From DAOUVR01 sp034430535 (GTDB taxonomy: Bacteria > Chloroflexota > Dehalococcoidia > E44-bin15): 64,000 bases of DNA. The stretch is from the NCBI GenBank assembly GCA_964443325.1, contig CAYUCL010000006.1, forward strand, positions 17,249 to 81,248, written 5' to 3'. Below are positions 32,959 to 43,033 of the stretch, piece after piece. The position numbers and the translations under genes were made by a program. Within the stretch, counting starts at the first letter, position 1. Every line of letters begins with the position of its first letter. The notes under the pieces are model-generated. The model was not told the origin of the DNA, did no database searches, and was given only the letters and a program-made list of their open reading frames with translations.

Positions 32959-34178
32959 GAATCCTAATCACTCAAGAGACCGATTGGCTTAAACGAAACC
33001 CTGCACAGCAGCATCATCTGGCAGAGATGCTGTCGCTAAGGGGTCACGAAATACGCGTTATCGATTACGAGTTTCTATGGAGAATAGAAGCTAGAAAAAG
33101 GCTATATTCGATGCGGGGAATCTTTGAAAATGTGTCCAAGATTCACCAAGGTGCAAATATCACTTTAATTCGCCCTGGTATTGTCAAGATACTCCCTTGG
33201 TTGGATTATGTTTCTCTGATATTTTCCCACAGAAGAGAAATCAAGCGCCAGATAAAGGAATTCTCTCCCGATGTGATTATTGGCCTGGGCATCCTGAATA
33301 GTTATCTGTCTGCAATGGCGACGAAAAATAGTAATATACCCTTCATTTATTATTGGATAGATGTATTGCACTTGCTCATACCATCTAAGCCATTGCGTTT
33401 TCTAGGAAAGCTTGTAGAGAGGGCGGTTCTGAAAAGGGCTGATCGAGTTCTGGTAATAAATGAAGAGCTCAAAGACTATGTAGTGGCATTGGGGGCTTTG
33501 CCTGAGCGATCTCAGGTATTGAGAGCTGGCATCGATATCGGGCGATTTAACCCCAATAGTGATGGCGATGCTATTAGAAAAGAATATGGGTATAGTGAAC
33601 AAGATGTGATCCTCTTCTTCATGGGCTGGCTTTACAGCTTTTCTGGCTTAAAAGAAGTCTGCTCACAACTGGCGCAGATCGAGAACCATAACCTCAAGCT
33701 ATTTATCGTTGGTGATGGCGATGCCTACAACGAACTCTGTGCAATACGGGACAGGCAAGGCCTGCAAGACAGGCTTATTCTGGCCGGCAAGAAGGCCTAT
33801 CAGGAGATCCCCGCCTTCATAAGTGCATCCGACATTTGTCTTTTGCCAGCCTATCCTGCGGAGAAGATAATGCAGCACATTGTCCCCATAAAGATGTACG
33901 AGTATATGGCGATGAGAAAGCCAGTGATCGCAACCAAGCTCCCTGGATTAATCAAAGAGTTCGGCGAGGATAACGGGATAGTCTATGTGGATAGACCAGA
34001 GGATGTTGTCGAAAAGGCTATCGAACTGATTGATAGTGCTAGCGTAGAGGTACTAGGTACAAAGGCGAGGAGCTTCGCTGAGAAGTACGATTGGGACAGA
34101 ATCACCGATCAATTTGAGCGAATCTTGGAAGAAGCTACTAAGGAGAAGGCAGGAACAAATGAAACAATACATAGATAA
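32955..34178 (+). CDS. Family 4 glycosyltransferase
   Basis: 407-residue GT4 (GT-B fold) enzyme. The N-terminal lobe starts MRILITQETDWLKRNPAQQH and includes PDVIIGLGILNSY; the C-terminal donor-binding lobe includes LFFMGWLYSFSGLKEV, LFIVGDGDAYNEL, ASDICLLPAYP, the EYMAMRKPVIATKLPGL segment and NGIVYVDRPEDV, as in WecG-unrelated GT4 enzymes such as PimA-like transferases. Donor and acceptor cannot be read. ATG 32955 overlaps the upstream TGA (ATGA); the C-terminus overlaps the next gene by 20 bp. Part of the + strand polysaccharide operon. Confidence 0.88.
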   Translation: MRILITQETDWLKRNPAQQHHLAEMLSLRGHEIRVIDYEFLWRIEARKRLYSMRGIFENVSKIHQGANITLIRPGIVKILPWLDYVSLIFSHRREIKRQIKEFSPDVIIGLGILNSYLSAMATKNSNIPFIYYWIDVLHLLIPSKPLRFLGKLVERAVLKRADRVLVINEELKDYVVALGALPERSQVLRAGIDIGRFNPNSDGDAIRKEYGYSEQDVILFFMGWLYSFSGLKEVCSQLAQIENHNLKLFIVGDGDAYNELCAIRDRQGLQDRLILAGKKAYQEIPAFISASDICLLPAYPAEKIMQHIVPIKMYEYMAMRKPVIATKLPGLIKEFGEDNGIVYVDRPEDVVEKAIELIDSASVEVLGTKARSFAEKYDWDRITDQFERILEEATKEKAGTNETIHR

Positions 34179-35157
34179 GTACAAGGGCAAGAACATCCTC
34201 ATTACCGGAGGGGCGGGATGCATCGGCAGCAATCTCACCAAAGCCTTAATCAAGGCGGAGGCTGCCAGTATCATTGTCCTTGATGACCTGTCTGCCGCTG
34301 AGAGGTGGAATGTCCCCGATGACCCCAACGTGGTCTTCATCCAAGGGAGCGTCTGCGACGACGAAGTCTTGAAGCGAGCGTTTTCAAACAGGCTCGACTT
34401 TGTCTTCCATCTGGCGGCGCACTTCGCCAACCAGAATTCGGTGGACAATCCGGAGACCGACCTTAAAGTCAATGGACTTGGCACACTCAAGATGCTGGAG
34501 TACTCCCACCTGGCGGGCGTCGGCAGGCTTGTCTTTGCCTCCTCTGGCTGCTCGGTCTATGGCAGCCAGGCACCCCTGCCGCTGAAGGAGGACTTCGTTT
34601 CCGTTCACCTGGATACCCCCTATCAAATCACCAAGCTCCTGGGAGAACTATATTGTAATTTCTTTCATGACTACTACGGCTTGCCAATAGCCATAGCGCG
34701 CTACTTCAACGTCTATGGCCCTGGAGAAATACCCGGTGCCTATCGCAACGTAATTCCCAATTTCATCTGGTGGGGGCTTCATGGCCAACCTCTGACAATC
34801 ACCGGTACCGGTGAAGAGACCAGGGACTTCACCTTTGTGGATGACATCGTTGACGGCACTCTGCGATTGGGCGTTATGCCTGAAGCACTAGGGCAAGCCT
34901 TCAACCTTGCTTCCGAAATTGAGACCAAGGTCATCGATATTGCCACCACGGTGAATGAACTGACCGGCAACGACGGAGCAGTGCAGTACGTCGGCAGAAG
35001 GGATTGGGACAAGATCACAAGGAGAAGAGCCTCTATTGAAAGAGCAAGGGGAGTATTGGGTTACGAACCCAAGACGCAATTGAAGGACGGGGTCAAGAAA
35101 GCCTATGAATGGATAGCTGGGAATCGCGAGAGAATAGAGGAAAGCACAAGGTTCTAG
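34159..35157 (+). CDS. NAD-dependent sugar epimerase/dehydratase (extended SDR), 2
   Basis: 332 residues. Rossmann motif ILITGGAGCIGSNLTKALIK, FASSGCSVYGSQAP, catalytic YQITK (Tyr and Lys), RYFNVYGPGEIPGAYRNVIP, FTFVDDIVDGTL. The pattern is that of UDP-glucose 4-epimerases and NDP-sugar 4,6-dehydratases; the signature does not tell which. ATG 34159 is preferred to a start at 34114: it has AGGA five bases upstream and aligns with the family N-terminus, although it overlaps the glycosyltransferase by 20 bp. It differs clearly from the SDR at 32035, so this is not a recent duplication. Confidence 0.9.
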   Translation: MKQYIDKYKGKNILITGGAGCIGSNLTKALIKAEAASIIVLDDLSAAERWNVPDDPNVVFIQGSVCDDEVLKRAFSNRLDFVFHLAAHFANQNSVDNPETDLKVNGLGTLKMLEYSHLAGVGRLVFASSGCSVYGSQAPLPLKEDFVSVHLDTPYQITKLLGELYCNFFHDYYGLPIAIARYFNVYGPGEIPGAYRNVIPNFIWWGLHGQPLTITGTGEETRDFTFVDDIVDGTLRLGVMPEALGQAFNLASEIETKVIDIATTVNELTGNDGAVQYVGRRDWDKITRRRASIERARGVLGYEPKTQLKDGVKKAYEWIAGNRERIEESTRF

Positions 35158-35188
35158 AATAGCAGAAGATGCTGTGAAAAGAGGCCAT

Positions 35189-36139
35189 ATGAATCACAAT
35201 TACGTCGTGGCTGAACCACTAATAGAGACATTCAGAGGCAGCAATATCGATCTAAGCAATCTGCCAAGAGTTTCGTTCTGCATACCCACCAGGAACAGGG
35301 AAAGGAGTCTCAGATATTGCCTCCAGAGCATCGTTACACAGGATTACCCCGATATTGAAACCGTGGTGGTAGACAATGGGTCCACCGATGCGTCTGTGGA
35401 GGTAGCAAGGGAGTTCACCGACAACGTCTTCACTTGCGATGGGCCGCTGGGTAAGGTGCGGCAATTCTCGATCGAGAGGAGCAGTGGTGCAATTCTTGCG
35501 CTGCTGGATGATGATGTTACACTTCCGCACCAGAAATGGCTGATCAATGCCATCAGATATTTCAACTACAGTGACCGCGTCAGCACCGTGTGGCCTCGAA
35601 ACGTAGCTCCTCCCAGCGCATCGCGCTTCACCAGGCTGTATCTCAATTTCTGGAAGGTCACTATGGAGGACCGCGTTGCCAAAGGACGGGGTCTTTGCGG
35701 TGGTGGCAACGCGTTGTTCCTGAGGAAAGCAATCAAGGAAATCGGAGGTATCAACACCTCGCTACACTGGGGAGAGGACTACGACTGGGCGGGAAAGCTC
35801 AGAGATAGAGGATACCAGGTGGTGTACATCAAGGACCCTATCTGGCATGACACCATGATGTCTCTCCGAGAGTTCACCCGAAAGCAGTTCACCGGCGCAG
35901 CCACATTCACCACGTCGCAGGGCTTCCGTCTGGTGCAACTGTCGCTCCGTGACGTATTCTACGAACAGGTCATACTGGGCACAAAGGGAATGATACTCGG
36001 GCTCCTCAGGGAGAGGGACATGTCGTGGTTTCTCTACCCCGCGTTCGTAGGTGCTAGAACTCTGGCGTTTGGATATACCTATATTTCTTGCCACGCAAGG
36101 CAATTATTGAACGACAGAAGATTCAGGATATCTGGATAG
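35189..36139 (+). CDS. Family 2 glycosyltransferase
   Basis: 316-residue GT2 (GT-A fold). VSFCIPTRNRERSLRYCLQS, TVVVDNGSTDAS, the LALLDDDVTLP metal site, an ED acidic pair in WGEDYDWAGKLRDRG that would act as catalytic base, and a C-terminal region with weakly hydrophobic stretches. ATG 35189 follows GAGG at a usable distance; GTG 35174 is also in frame. It begins 31 bp after the SDR. Acceptor and donor are unknown. In the 84 bp after its stop there is a 29-codon open frame starting at 36141 that is probably not a gene. Confidence 0.87.
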   Translation: MNHNYVVAEPLIETFRGSNIDLSNLPRVSFCIPTRNRERSLRYCLQSIVTQDYPDIETVVVDNGSTDASVEVAREFTDNVFTCDGPLGKVRQFSIERSSGAILALLDDDVTLPHQKWLINAIRYFNYSDRVSTVWPRNVAPPSASRFTRLYLNFWKVTMEDRVAKGRGLCGGGNALFLRKAIKEIGGINTSLHWGEDYDWAGKLRDRGYQVVYIKDPIWHDTMMSLREFTRKQFTGAATFTTSQGFRLVQLSLRDVFYEQVILGTKGMILGLLRERDMSWFLYPAFVGARTLAFGYTYISCHARQLLNDRRFRISG

Positions 36140-36223
36140 AATGATAGATCGTAAACCAGACTGTACTACACCAAGGTATGAAAATATCGTTTTGCCAAGC
36201 AACAAAGAAGAGGAGAGTAAGCG

Positions 36224-37150
36224 ATGCTAAAGACACTGATGACAAAGTTGATTTATCGGGCTCATACATCACGATATTTTCCTTTTAGAAATGGAGTGAC
36301 CCAAGTAGTCCTCATACTGTTCTACAGAGGATTGAAATTGATTAGAAAAAAAATGACCTTCATAACTACAGTCGGCGAAATAACGTATGAAGTGGACCTT
36401 CACGAAAAAATGGATTTTCAGTTGTACTTTTTGGGTATTTATGAGCAAGAGGTCACTTGGGCTACCGATTTGTTGTGTCGAGAAGGCATGACTGTCCTGG
36501 ATATTGGGGCAAATGCCGGATTTCACACATTTCGTTTTGCCAGATTGGTGGGTTCAGAAGGAAAAGTAATAGCATTTGAACCAATGGCAAACGCTTTTGC
36601 AAGACTTAACAGAAACATGGTACTGAATAGTTACAACAATATCATCCTTGAAAAGCTAGCAATCTCAAATGAGAGCAAGCGCAATCAAGTCGTTGATTTT
36701 AGAACAAGTTGGCTGCTGGATCAACCTAGCTTTCCTCAGGCTGACAATGTTGCCCGAGAAAAGGATGTCGTTGATTTCATTACTTTGGACGAGTACCTGA
36801 GGGAAAAGCAATATAACAAGGTTGATCTCATTAAGATTGATGTTGATGGCTATGAGCTTAAAGTTATTCAAGGTGCAATTGAAACACTGAAATTACACAA
36901 GCCTTTCCTCCTGCTCGAAATCGGACCAAAATCCATGGAGACAGTAGAGGACAAAGCAACGGATCTGGTATCTCAACTTTCAGATTTAGGCTATGAATTC
37001 TATTGGTATTCTCCTTCGAAACGTAAGATTAAGAAATATCCAAGCTTAGATTACTTCATAGAGTCAATACTCTATGAAGGAGAATCAACTAACTATGTTT
37101 TGAGTGTAAAGGATTTGTCGGCAGTGCATGAAAGCAAGTGCATTAGTTGA
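36224..37150 (+). CDS. FkbM-family methyltransferase
   Basis: 308 residues, SAM-dependent O-methyltransferase of the FkbM family, often found in polysaccharide loci where it caps or decorates sugars. SAM-binding motif I is MTVLDIGANAGFHTFRFARL (about residue 88), with GKVIAFEPMANAF (motif II) and VDLIKIDVDGYELKVIQGA (FkbM signature), LLLEIGP. A short basic/hydrophobic N-terminus (about 1-45) may associate with the membrane. GAGGAG about eight bases upstream supports ATG 36224. Confidence 0.9.
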   Translation: MLKTLMTKLIYRAHTSRYFPFRNGVTQVVLILFYRGLKLIRKKMTFITTVGEITYEVDLHEKMDFQLYFLGIYEQEVTWATDLLCREGMTVLDIGANAGFHTFRFARLVGSEGKVIAFEPMANAFARLNRNMVLNSYNNIILEKLAISNESKRNQVVDFRTSWLLDQPSFPQADNVAREKDVVDFITLDEYLREKQYNKVDLIKIDVDGYELKVIQGAIETLKLHKPFLLLEIGPKSMETVEDKATDLVSQLSDLGYEFYWYSPSKRKIKKYPSLDYFIESILYEGESTNYVLSVKDLSAVHESKCIS

Positions 37151-37268
37151 GAAAAATATTAGCGTGAACTATGTGAGTAGTATTACGATTTGTGTTGCGA
37201 AATTTTATTTATCCGGCAACAGCTAGTTTGATTGTAGCGGAGAAGTGCAAATCAGAGGTCGAAAACCA

Positions 37269-38444
37269 ATGAAAATCCTTCAGGTGATATCTTCTTTCCC
37301 GCCGGCATATGCATATGGTGGTCCTCTCAAGATGGCTTACGGTATTTCGAAGGAGCTGGCAAGAAGAGGGCATGAAGTCACTGTTTATACGACCGATGTC
37401 TACGATGCCCAGTGCCGCTTCAAACAAATCCAAAATCCGAGCTATATGGACGGTGTAAAGGTTCACCGCTTTAGAAATGTTAATAACAAGCTTGCCCATG
37501 GAAACCTTGCTATCGCTCCAATGATGGCACGCGCATTAGACAGGAACATCGCCAATTTCGATATAGCTCACGTGCATGAAACTCGTACCTTTCAGGCGAT
37601 GATTGTACGCCACTATGCGAACAAACACGGCATTCCTTACGTATTACAGGCTCGCGGCTCTCTTCCTAGGATAATGGCCAAACGGAGACTGAAGATGGTG
37701 CTTGACGTTGTGTGGGGCTACAAGTTGCTAAGGGATGCTGCAAAGGTGATTGCTCTCACAGAAGCCGAAGCTCAGCAATACAGAAGCATGGATTTAACCA
37801 AGGACAGAATTGAGATCGTTCCCAATGGAATCGACCTCTCGGAATTTAATGCTTTGCCGCAAAAGGGCGAATTCAGAAGGAAATATGGCATCGGTGATGA
37901 CCAAAAGCTACTTCTTTATCTGGCTAGGATCCATAAGATAAAGGGGCCAGACCTCCTAGCGAAAGCATTTGCTGGACTTCGGGGAGAAATTGGAGATGCC
38001 AAGCTGGTGGTAGTCGGCCCAGACGATGGATATCTGTCAACGCTAAGACGACTGATAAAGGAACTGGGCATTGAACAAAGGGTCATGTTCACTGGTCCAC
38101 TCTATGGACAAGATAAGCTATCAGCCTATGTTGATGCTGATGTATATATCTTGCCCTCATTCTACGAGGTTTTTGGTAATACAGCACTTGAAGCATGTGC
38201 CTGTGGCACACCAGTGATGGTAACCGACCGTTGTGGTGTAGCAGACTTTGTCGGAAGGGTTGGATGCGTCGTGGGATATGACGAAGACCAGTTGCGAGAT
38301 GGGCTCTTGAGAATGTTGTGCAATGGGATTTCAAGGAGGAGGTTGGGGGACGAAACTAAGCGGCTGGTGGGGGAAGAGTTTGGGTGGGACGTGATTGCAG
38401 GGAAACTGGAGGATCTTTATGAGCGTATTCAGAATAGAGGATAA
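37269..38444 (+). CDS. Family 4 glycosyltransferase
   Basis: 391-residue GT4. The start MKILQVISSFPPAYAYGGPL is typical (glycine-rich nucleotide-sugar loop), then HVHETRTFQAMIVRHYA, VLQARGSLPRIM, VPNGIDLSEFN, LLYLARIHKIKGPDLLAKAF, VVVGPDDGY, and the donor-site ExFGxTALEA pattern as YEVFGNTALEACACGTPVMV. GTG 37245 is in frame but ATG 37269 aligns with the family start. It follows the FkbM gene after about 120 bp and precedes the asparagine-synthase-like gene by 27 bp. Confidence 0.92.
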   Translation: MKILQVISSFPPAYAYGGPLKMAYGISKELARRGHEVTVYTTDVYDAQCRFKQIQNPSYMDGVKVHRFRNVNNKLAHGNLAIAPMMARALDRNIANFDIAHVHETRTFQAMIVRHYANKHGIPYVLQARGSLPRIMAKRRLKMVLDVVWGYKLLRDAAKVIALTEAEAQQYRSMDLTKDRIEIVPNGIDLSEFNALPQKGEFRRKYGIGDDQKLLLYLARIHKIKGPDLLAKAFAGLRGEIGDAKLVVVGPDDGYLSTLRRLIKELGIEQRVMFTGPLYGQDKLSAYVDADVYILPSFYEVFGNTALEACACGTPVMVTDRCGVADFVGRVGCVVGYDEDQLRDGLLRMLCNGISRRRLGDETKRLVGEEFGWDVIAGKLEDLYERIQNRG

Positions 38445-38471
38445 CTACTGTCAGGGATATGGAATGGCGAG

Positions 38472-40358
38472 ATGAGTGGTATATGCGGCATAGTGCAAAG
38501 GGAACATGATATCCTACCCCAGAATCTGGAGCCTATGGTTAAGGCCATGGAGCATCGTGGTCCAGACGGTGCTGGCACAAGGTACTTTCCGGGAGTGGGT
38601 TTAGGCAATACTAGACTTGCCGTTATTGATCTCACCTCCGCTGGCAATCAACCAATGACCAATGAGGACGGCACTGTTTGGATTACTTATGATGGTGAAA
38701 TTTATAACTATGGCGAACTCCGGGACAAGCTAATCAGCAAGGGGCACAGATTCAGCTCTGCAACCGATACCGAGGTCATCATTCACTTGTATGAGGAATA
38801 CGGCAAGGATTGCCTTGGCTATCTGCGGGGAATGTTTGCTTTTGCTATCTGGGATGAGAGAAACAAGAGTCTTTTTCTAGCAAGAGATAGACTGGGTGTC
38901 AAGCCTCTGTACTATGTATATTATGGAGACAGGCTTATCTTTGCTTCAGAGATTAAGGCTATCCTCTCTGCCAAGCTTTTACCTAAGAAACTCAATACCC
39001 AAGCAGTATTGGCCTATTTCTTGTTTGGCTCAATCCCGCCTCCACTTACCATCTTCGAAGGCGTAAACGTTCTCCCCCCAGGGCACCATATGGAGCTTCA
39101 AAATGGGCGTATGAATCCCCAAAGCTACTGGGAGCTTTCTTTCCAACCAAAAGAGAATATTGGGAAGGAGCAAGCCACCACCGAGCTCAGATCGCTACTG
39201 GAACAGGCTATGAATTCTCATATTATGAGTGATGCTCCATTAGGTGCCTTTATCAGCGGTGGTATTGACTCTTCAATTATAGTCGCAATTGTGAGTAGGC
39301 TGATTAGCAGTCCTCTAAGGACTTTCAGCATCACCTTTCCTGAAATATCCTTCAGCGAGTCTCATTTTGCTAGGCTCGTGGCTGCGAGGTTTGAAACTAA
39401 TCATACCGAATACGAGGTTACCAGCGACAATGTCAAGGACCAACTTACCGCCATAATCCGCGCTATGGACCAGCCAACGGTAGACGGGGTCAATACCTAC
39501 TTCGTTTCCAAAGCCGCCAGGGAGGCTGGAATCGTAGTAGCCCTATCTGGGCTTGGAGGTGATGAGCTCTTTCATGGCTACTCAAGCTTCACGGCGATTC
39601 CCAGGATGCACCGAAGACTGACCCCGTTGCGATATATGCCTGTCAGCATGCGGAAGCCGTTCTGCTGGCCCCTTTCCCGGGGTGCCCTTGGAGGACATGG
39701 TAAGAAGTTAGCTTATCTGATATCTAGCGCTCTCTCCATAGAAGACATCTACTTCGCGTGGAGGTCTTGCTTTGTGGATAGTGATCTAGCTTGCCTGATT
39801 AACCCAGATGTCTGGCGTCAGGAGGACCTATCTGTGGGATCAGAGTATGTAAAAAGCATGGGTAGGAGGTGTAATGCTCGTGATCCTGTGGACAGAATAT
39901 CCTTCTTGGAATTGATGACATATATGAGTAATCAGTTACTTTGGGATACCGATGTGATGAGCATGGCACATTCCCTAGAAGTGAGGACTCCTTACTTGGA
40001 CGATGTTCTGGTGGAATTCGCCTCCAAATTGCCCGCCAACCTTAGGAAGGCTGAGGGACGGCCAAAAGGACTGTTGCTAGAGTCAGTAGATGGTCTTCTG
40101 CCTCCGGAGGTCGTTGAGCGAAAGAAAATGGGGTTTGAGTTCCCATTTTATCTATGGCTTAGGGAAGGTCTAAGACCTTTAGTGTCAGAGGTTTTGTCTC
40201 CAAAGAACATTGAACAGCTCGGTCTACTTCAACCCAGAGCGGTTAGTTCCTTATGGCAGAATTTTCTCCATAGTAAGAAAGGTATTGGATGGTCAAGAGT
40301 TTGGGCAATACTTATCTTTCAGCTCTGGTGCAATGAGGTGCTAAGATCTCAGTCTTAG
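38472..40358 (+). CDS. asnB: Asparagine synthase-like amidotransferase with altered glutaminase site
   Basis: 628 residues, class-II asparagine synthase family, often used in polysaccharide loci to amidate or aminate sugars or linked acids. Glutaminase domain about 1-215, synthetase domain about 235-600. The family start is MCGI; here it is MSGICGIV, with Ser2 in place of the nucleophilic Cys. The oxyanion-hole Asn of NGEIYN is Asp74 (YDGEIYN), while Arg (TRLAVIDL) and Asp (ATDTEV) of the glutamine site remain. The synthetase domain keeps its PP-loop (SGGIDSSIIVAIV) and LSGLGGDELFHGY. It probably cannot use glutamine and would depend on free ammonia or catalyse another adenylation chemistry. 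Confidence 0.88.
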   Translation: MSGICGIVQREHDILPQNLEPMVKAMEHRGPDGAGTRYFPGVGLGNTRLAVIDLTSAGNQPMTNEDGTVWITYDGEIYNYGELRDKLISKGHRFSSATDTEVIIHLYEEYGKDCLGYLRGMFAFAIWDERNKSLFLARDRLGVKPLYYVYYGDRLIFASEIKAILSAKLLPKKLNTQAVLAYFLFGSIPPPLTIFEGVNVLPPGHHMELQNGRMNPQSYWELSFQPKENIGKEQATTELRSLLEQAMNSHIMSDAPLGAFISGGIDSSIIVAIVSRLISSPLRTFSITFPEISFSESHFARLVAARFETNHTEYEVTSDNVKDQLTAIIRAMDQPTVDGVNTYFVSKAAREAGIVVALSGLGGDELFHGYSSFTAIPRMHRRLTPLRYMPVSMRKPFCWPLSRGALGGHGKKLAYLISSALSIEDIYFAWRSCFVDSDLACLINPDVWRQEDLSVGSEYVKSMGRRCNARDPVDRISFLELMTYMSNQLLWDTDVMSMAHSLEVRTPYLDDVLVEFASKLPANLRKAEGRPKGLLLESVDGLLPPEVVERKKMGFEFPFYLWLREGLRPLVSEVLSPKNIEQLGLLQPRAVSSLWQNFLHSKKGIGWSRVWAILIFQLWCNEVLRSQS

Positions 40359-40646
40359 CTTGGCTGCAAAAGCTGGGACAGAGTAAGAAACCTATTTAGA
40401 GGATAGTTAACATATGGATTTGAATATGAATGCCTACGCGTAGAACTAGCATGACGTCTGGTTTCACTGTGCTTTCTGAGTAGGCGGTTTGAGATTGAAG
40501 ATAGCGTAGGTAAAGCGACCCACGCTGGGGAGTACCTCAGCAATGGTGAAGAAAATAGAAAGCGATATGTCCTGCGTTTTATGGAAAGGCCTAGATAATT
40601 GGTATCAGCACTGGTGATAACCATGCAAAAAGAGGAGTCATAGGAA

Positions 40647-41813
40647 ATGCCGAAGCTTAGCCTGAATCTTCTCTATTATGCCCCCGTTGGGCTGCATCAA
40701 GGCATGGGTGGGGGAGGGCGGTTTATAAATATGGTAGATATTCTTGAGCGACTGGAAGTAACTACCCAACTGATATCTTATCGACCAGATGCAAGATTTA
40801 AAATCACGCATGAGCGAGAGAGCGATATTCTGAGGAAAACAACAATTCATGTTCCAGAGTCTCTTCCCAAGTTCTTGAAAGCGTTTTCAATCCCCCTAAT
40901 GCTCATGTATGGGCTGAGATATGCTAATAGAAGTGACATCGTATTTGCCCATGGACCTACTGTTGTATCTGGGTTTCCGGCTATGATCCTGGCGAAAATG
41001 TTCAGGAAACCATTGGTCGTTGATCACATGGATATCAATGATGCCCCTTCCTTCATTTACAACTTTGTATTAAAAAACTCAACTTTTATTCTTGCAATAA
41101 GCCATTACCTGGAAAACGAAGCTAAAGAAAAGGGTTGTAGAAATGTAGTATACATTCCAAATTCCGTAGATACAGACTACTTCATAAGAGATGTCTCGGT
41201 AGGTAGAAGAATCAGGAAGGAACTAGGAATCGGTGATAACGAGATTGTAGTTGGGTATACAGGCTCTTTCTGGAACGTTCACGGTGTCTCGATTCTCCTG
41301 AAAACGTTCAGTAGGCTAGTAAAAAGACATGCTAATATCAGACTCATGGTAGTCGGTGGGGAGATTTCAGCAGCGTCTGACAATGTACCACTCCTGATAG
41401 AGAAATTGGCTTTGGAAGAGAAAGTGTCTGTTATCCCGCCACAGCCATATGAATCGGTGCCGGGATATCTCTCCGCGTGTGATATTGCCTGTGCGCCAAT
41501 AATCGATTGCGAAGAGACCAGGGCGGCGATGCCGATAAAGATTTACGAGTATATGTCAATGGGTCTACCAGTGGTTGCATCCGCTGTAGGTGGAATCTCG
41601 AATCTTATTAAAAACGGTGTCAACGGCTTTCTGGTTATGCCTGCGGATGAAATCGATTTAGAAAAAACTCTGGAATACGTTGCACAAAACCTTGAGTCAG
41701 CAAAGGAAGTAGGAAAAAGAGCAAGGAAGGAAGTAGTTAGTAATTACAGCCAAAGGGCAGCTATGGAGAAGGTTGGGGAGATATTTGAACGTGCGCTCGC
41801 TAGGTCGGTCTAG
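40647..41813 (+). CDS. Family 4 glycosyltransferase
   Basis: 388-residue GT4. N-terminal LNLLYYAPVGLHQGMGGGGR with a glycine loop, HGPTVVSGFPAMILAK, VDHMDINDAPS, then YIPNSVDTDYF, VGYTGSFWNVHGVSILLKTF, LMVVGGEISA, ACDIACAPIID, and IYEYMSMGLPVVASAVGGIS with NGVNGFLV. GAGGAG upstream supports ATG 40647. The 288 bp before it hold no recognisable gene or promoter-element copy. Substrates are unknown. Confidence 0.9.
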   Translation: MPKLSLNLLYYAPVGLHQGMGGGGRFINMVDILERLEVTTQLISYRPDARFKITHERESDILRKTTIHVPESLPKFLKAFSIPLMLMYGLRYANRSDIVFAHGPTVVSGFPAMILAKMFRKPLVVDHMDINDAPSFIYNFVLKNSTFILAISHYLENEAKEKGCRNVVYIPNSVDTDYFIRDVSVGRRIRKELGIGDNEIVVGYTGSFWNVHGVSILLKTFSRLVKRHANIRLMVVGGEISAASDNVPLLIEKLALEEKVSVIPPQPYESVPGYLSACDIACAPIIDCEETRAAMPIKIYEYMSMGLPVVASAVGGISNLIKNGVNGFLVMPADEIDLEKTLEYVAQNLESAKEVGKRARKEVVSNYSQRAAMEKVGEIFERALARSV

Positions 41814-41887
41814 CAGATGCATGAAGCGCCGTTCGGCCTATATGGTCCTGAGCCGAGCCTTAAAAGAAATCGAACGGAGGTAAACAT

Positions 41888-42850
41888 ATGGCAGAGGTCG
41901 TGCTTACCCCTTTCCTCATGGAGAATTTGGCATGTCCTATATGCAAGGCGAACCCATTGGTGGTTGAAGAAGGCTGCTTGATTTGCCCTGTTTGCGCCAG
42001 GCGGTTTGCCAACAAAGATGGCATTTGGTATATGGCACCCGATTACTTACATGGTGATACTTTGTTCTTAAAAGAAGACGTGGATAAAAAGTATGTGAAG
42101 AATCTAGCCGAGGTGATAGACAGGTCAGATAAACATATAGGAGAGCGCTATGATATGAAGGCGATGATGCCAGGGACATTACGGGAGCTCATCGAGAGAG
42201 TGACGGCTTTTGAGTTGCTGGGTCTAAAGGGAGGGGAGTATGTCCTAGATGTAGGTGCTGGCACCCTGCGAAATGGCATATATGCTCTACAAAAGGGTGC
42301 GGAGGTAGTATGTGCAATTGATTTGATTCCCGGCATGCTTGAGTGGGGAAAAGCAAAGGCTGATGAAAGAGGTTTTGACGGTAAAGTGAGCGCTATTGTG
42401 GCTGATGCGCGCTTCATACCATTCCGAGACGGCGCGTTTCACAGCATAATTTCTCTGGAGCTGGTGGAGCATATTCCCATAGGAGCAGACATGGTTTTTA
42501 GGGAGATATTCAGGGTTTTGAAACCTGGGGGAACAGCTGTAGTTAATGTTTGGAGTATAGCTACCCATACCACCAATAGACATCAAAAGAATATGGGATA
42601 CTTTTATAATAATGCGTTTTACAAGTTCTACTTCCGCAGGGAATTCCTAGACCTCTTTTCTGACATAGATTTCACTAGGAAGGAGCTATATGGGCACTAT
42701 TTAGTGCCATTCATAGGTTATTTGCTGTGCAAAATGAAGATTCCCCGTTCCGTGGGCTTCAGTCTAGCAATTGAGCGAATTGTAAGGCGTTGTTGCCCAC
42801 GGCTATCCATATTGCTGGGCCGATTCCTCGTAGTGAAGTTAGAGAAGTGA
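41888..42850 (+). CDS. SAM-dependent methyltransferase with N-terminal zinc-ribbon
   Basis: 320 residues. The N-terminus holds a Trm112-like zinc-binding segment (ENLACPICKANPL, then CLICPVCARRF; four cysteines, about 17-40). The methyltransferase domain (about 95-230) has motif I YVLDVGAGTLRNGIYALQKG, VCAIDLIPGML, AIVADARFIPFRDGAFHSII and LELVEHI. A C-terminal region (about 235-320) is poorly conserved. CGGAGGT upstream of ATG 41888 is one of the strongest RBS sequences in the locus. The target, sugar or lipid, cannot be read. Confidence 0.88.
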   Translation: MAEVVLTPFLMENLACPICKANPLVVEEGCLICPVCARRFANKDGIWYMAPDYLHGDTLFLKEDVDKKYVKNLAEVIDRSDKHIGERYDMKAMMPGTLRELIERVTAFELLGLKGGEYVLDVGAGTLRNGIYALQKGAEVVCAIDLIPGMLEWGKAKADERGFDGKVSAIVADARFIPFRDGAFHSIISLELVEHIPIGADMVFREIFRVLKPGGTAVVNVWSIATHTTNRHQKNMGYFYNNAFYKFYFRREFLDLFSDIDFTRKELYGHYLVPFIGYLLCKMKIPRSVGFSLAIERIVRRCCPRLSILLGRFLVVKLEK

Positions 42851-43033
42851 TTGACAGCATATCGGGTGACCAATGGTGTCCAGTGCGCTTACGATTGGAA
42901 AATCAAGCTTTGATGACGTTATCTGGGCTCCGGGAAGGTGAGAGCCCGAGGTAACAGAATGGTAGAACGAGAGATGAAAATGTTATCCAGATAGAAGGGG
43001 AGACGAAGTTTATGGAGTATGTGACAAGTAGTT

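Noticed and set aside
36141..36230. 29-codon frame MIDRKPDCTTPRYENIVLPS before the FkbM gene
   Set aside because: No RBS and no family; overlaps the FkbM start out of frame.
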